Part shown: positions 4,951 to 5,539 of the stretch, one piece after another | Position numbering within the stretch: the first letter of the stretch is position 1 | Layout: every line of letters begins with the position of its first letter | Assembly (NCBI GenBank): GCA_013330315.1 | Contig: DUIO01000042.1 | Coordinates: 1-5,539 of the forward strand | Direction: 5' to 3' | Length of the DNA stretch: 5,539 bases | From: Methanosarcina sp. | GTDB taxonomy: Archaea > Halobacteriota > Methanosarcinia > Methanosarcinales > Methanosarcinaceae | Program-made: the position numbers and the translations under genes | Notes under the pieces: generated by a model | What the model saw: the letters and a program-made list of their open reading frames with translations, nothing else | Database searches by the model: none | What the model was told of the DNA's origin: nothing

Positions 4951-5122
4951 TTATAAATGATATTCAGATACTCATAAAATCCGTTCGGCTATGATCTGGT
5001 CCAGTATCATATAGGGATAGGTTTTAAGCTTCTATTGAGGCTTACGGGTTGGGCTGCCGGGGTCAAAGAAATATTTTCCGAGATTCCATATTTACGAAAG
5101 TTTTATGCCTTTTATATTTTAG
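4951..5122 (+). ncRNA. Candidate small RNA with its own promoter
   Basis: A TATA-like TTATAAAT (4951-4958) predicts a start near 4983. Two hairpins follow at once: TATGATCTG (4990-4998) with CAG-T-ATCATA (5002-5011), one bulged T; and 5025-5032 with 5037-5044, eight pairs with one G-U and a four-base loop. The segment ends in T-rich sequence around 5099-5122. A TTG-started open frame (5035-5217) overlaps it but has no ribosome-binding site or recognisable domain. No C/D-box or tRNA features are seen. The extent is a guess. Confidence 0.3.
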
Positions 5123-5230
5123 AGGTTTTTAACTTCCTATCCATTTATGAACCTTTAGACCAAAGTACCTATGGGGAGTCGAAAATACAGAAGGTCTCAA
5201 TATTGAAGGTCTCGTGAACAGTAATAATAT

Positions 5231-5238
5231 TTTATATA
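5231..5238 (+). promoter_or_regulatory. TATA box of the aIF1A gene
   Basis: TTTATATA, preceded by AATAT, is a typical archaeal TATA box. It would start a transcript near 5262 and give a leader of roughly 100-125 bases depending on the start codon used. No strong stem was found in that leader. Confidence 0.6.
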
Positions 5239-5355
5239 AGTTTAAAGAACTTAATCACCTTCAGAGGTAAAGAGCAACGGATAAACTCGGCTTCCGATCT
5301 TCAATCAAAATTTAAATTCAAAATAAACTCAGAATAAATCCAAAACCAAATATAT

Positions 5356-5361
5356 GAGGTG
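5356..5361 (+). promoter_or_regulatory. Shine-Dalgarno GAGGTG that questions the aIF1A start
   Basis: GAGGTG matches the core of the GGAGGTGA sites used by both RGG/zinc genes. It is 26 bases from the ATG at 5388, too far for normal use, but five bases from an in-frame CTG at 5367. An upstream TGA (5355-5357) bars any longer version. Confidence 0.5.
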
Positions 5362-5387
5362 TCAACCTGGCTAACTATAGAAGTAAT

Positions 5388-5539
5388 ATGAGAAAAAGGA
5401 AAGAAGGAACAGCGAACCCTGCAGCCAGTACTCAGGAAGTAACAAGGGTACGCACTCCACGCAGAGAAAATAATGAAGTACTGGCGACAGTAGGGAGCCT
5501 CCTTGGTTCAAAAAGGGTTAATTTACAATGCATGGACGG
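5388..5539 (+). CDS. eif1A: Archaeal translation initiation factor aIF1A (3' end beyond window)
   Basis: The first 50 codons encode a basic N-terminal tail (MRKRKEG) and then [10 protein letters not shown] followed by [15 protein letters not shown], the hallmark start of the OB-fold of aIF1A/eIF1A. The factor binds the A-site region of the small ribosomal subunit and helps initiator tRNA selection. The full protein is usually about 100-115 residues, so roughly half is missing past the edge. The ATG at 5388 is the first AUG in frame. A good Shine-Dalgarno lies too far upstream for it, and the sequence from CTG 5367 (LANYRSNM) reads like a natural N-terminus, so a CUG start adding seven residues is possible. 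A weak GAAG close to the ATG is the alternative ribosome signal. Confidence 0.92.
   Translation, partial: MRKRKEGTANPAASTQEVTRVRTPRRENNEVLATVGSLLGSKRVNLQCMD

Noticed and set aside
4983..5060. Possible tRNA or C/D-box RNA
   Set aside because: The hairpins do not form a cloverleaf, and there is no T-loop TTCRA or paired C/D boxes.
5035..5217. Sixty-codon TTG-started open frame before aIF1A
   Set aside because: No ribosome site, no recognisable domain; overlaps the small-RNA candidate.

Overview
The window looks like chromosomal DNA of a methanogenic archaeon of the Methanosarcina type. Reasons: the 3' end carries the start of archaeal translation initiation factor aIF1A; promoters are TTTATATA-type archaeal TATA boxes; spacers are long, A+T-rich and full of degenerate repeats; two genes have a strong GGAGGTGA ribosome-binding site while others look leaderless; two RGG-rich CxxC-x17-CxxC zinc proteins are present; and a methyltransferase gene carries an in-frame TAG where the reading frame stays open, as expected if UAG can be read as pyrrolysine. 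The genus is inferred from these traits, not from a database match.

Layout. 1-890 (minus): N-terminal two thirds of a major-facilitator drug/metabolite exporter, cut by the window edge, with a TATA box just upstream. 891-1730: about 840 bases without a convincing gene. 1731-1988: a G+C-richer island of long, G-U-tolerant stems, my best candidate for an undescribed structured RNA (or a multi-hairpin mobile-element remnant), followed by a U-rich tract. 2217-2900 (plus): SAM-dependent methyltransferase interrupted by TAG at codon 118. 3019-3345 (minus): complete EmrE-like small multidrug resistance transporter, convergent with the methyltransferase. 3378-3664: a degenerate 16-base repeat array and an ATGG microsatellite. 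3699-4080 and 4397-4797 (plus): a duplicated module of TATA box, long structured leader and RGG/zinc protein gene, separated by a pyrimidine-rich repeat. 4951-5122: candidate small RNA. 5231-5539 (plus): promoter, leader and first codons of aIF1A.

The two exporters and the methyltransferase show no operon link. The RGG/zinc protein pair and aIF1A share a strand, and both kinds of protein are likely to act on RNA, so a translation or RNA-stress theme is plausible for the right half. The conserved leaders of the duplicated genes contain an A+T stem-loop and a hairpin that overlaps the ribosome-binding site, which suggests post-transcriptional, perhaps temperature-dependent, control.

Most noteworthy: (i) the methyltransferase TAG with a stem-loop just downstream; (ii) the multi-helix island at 1731-1988, with mutually exclusive pairings; (iii) the duplicated structured leaders.
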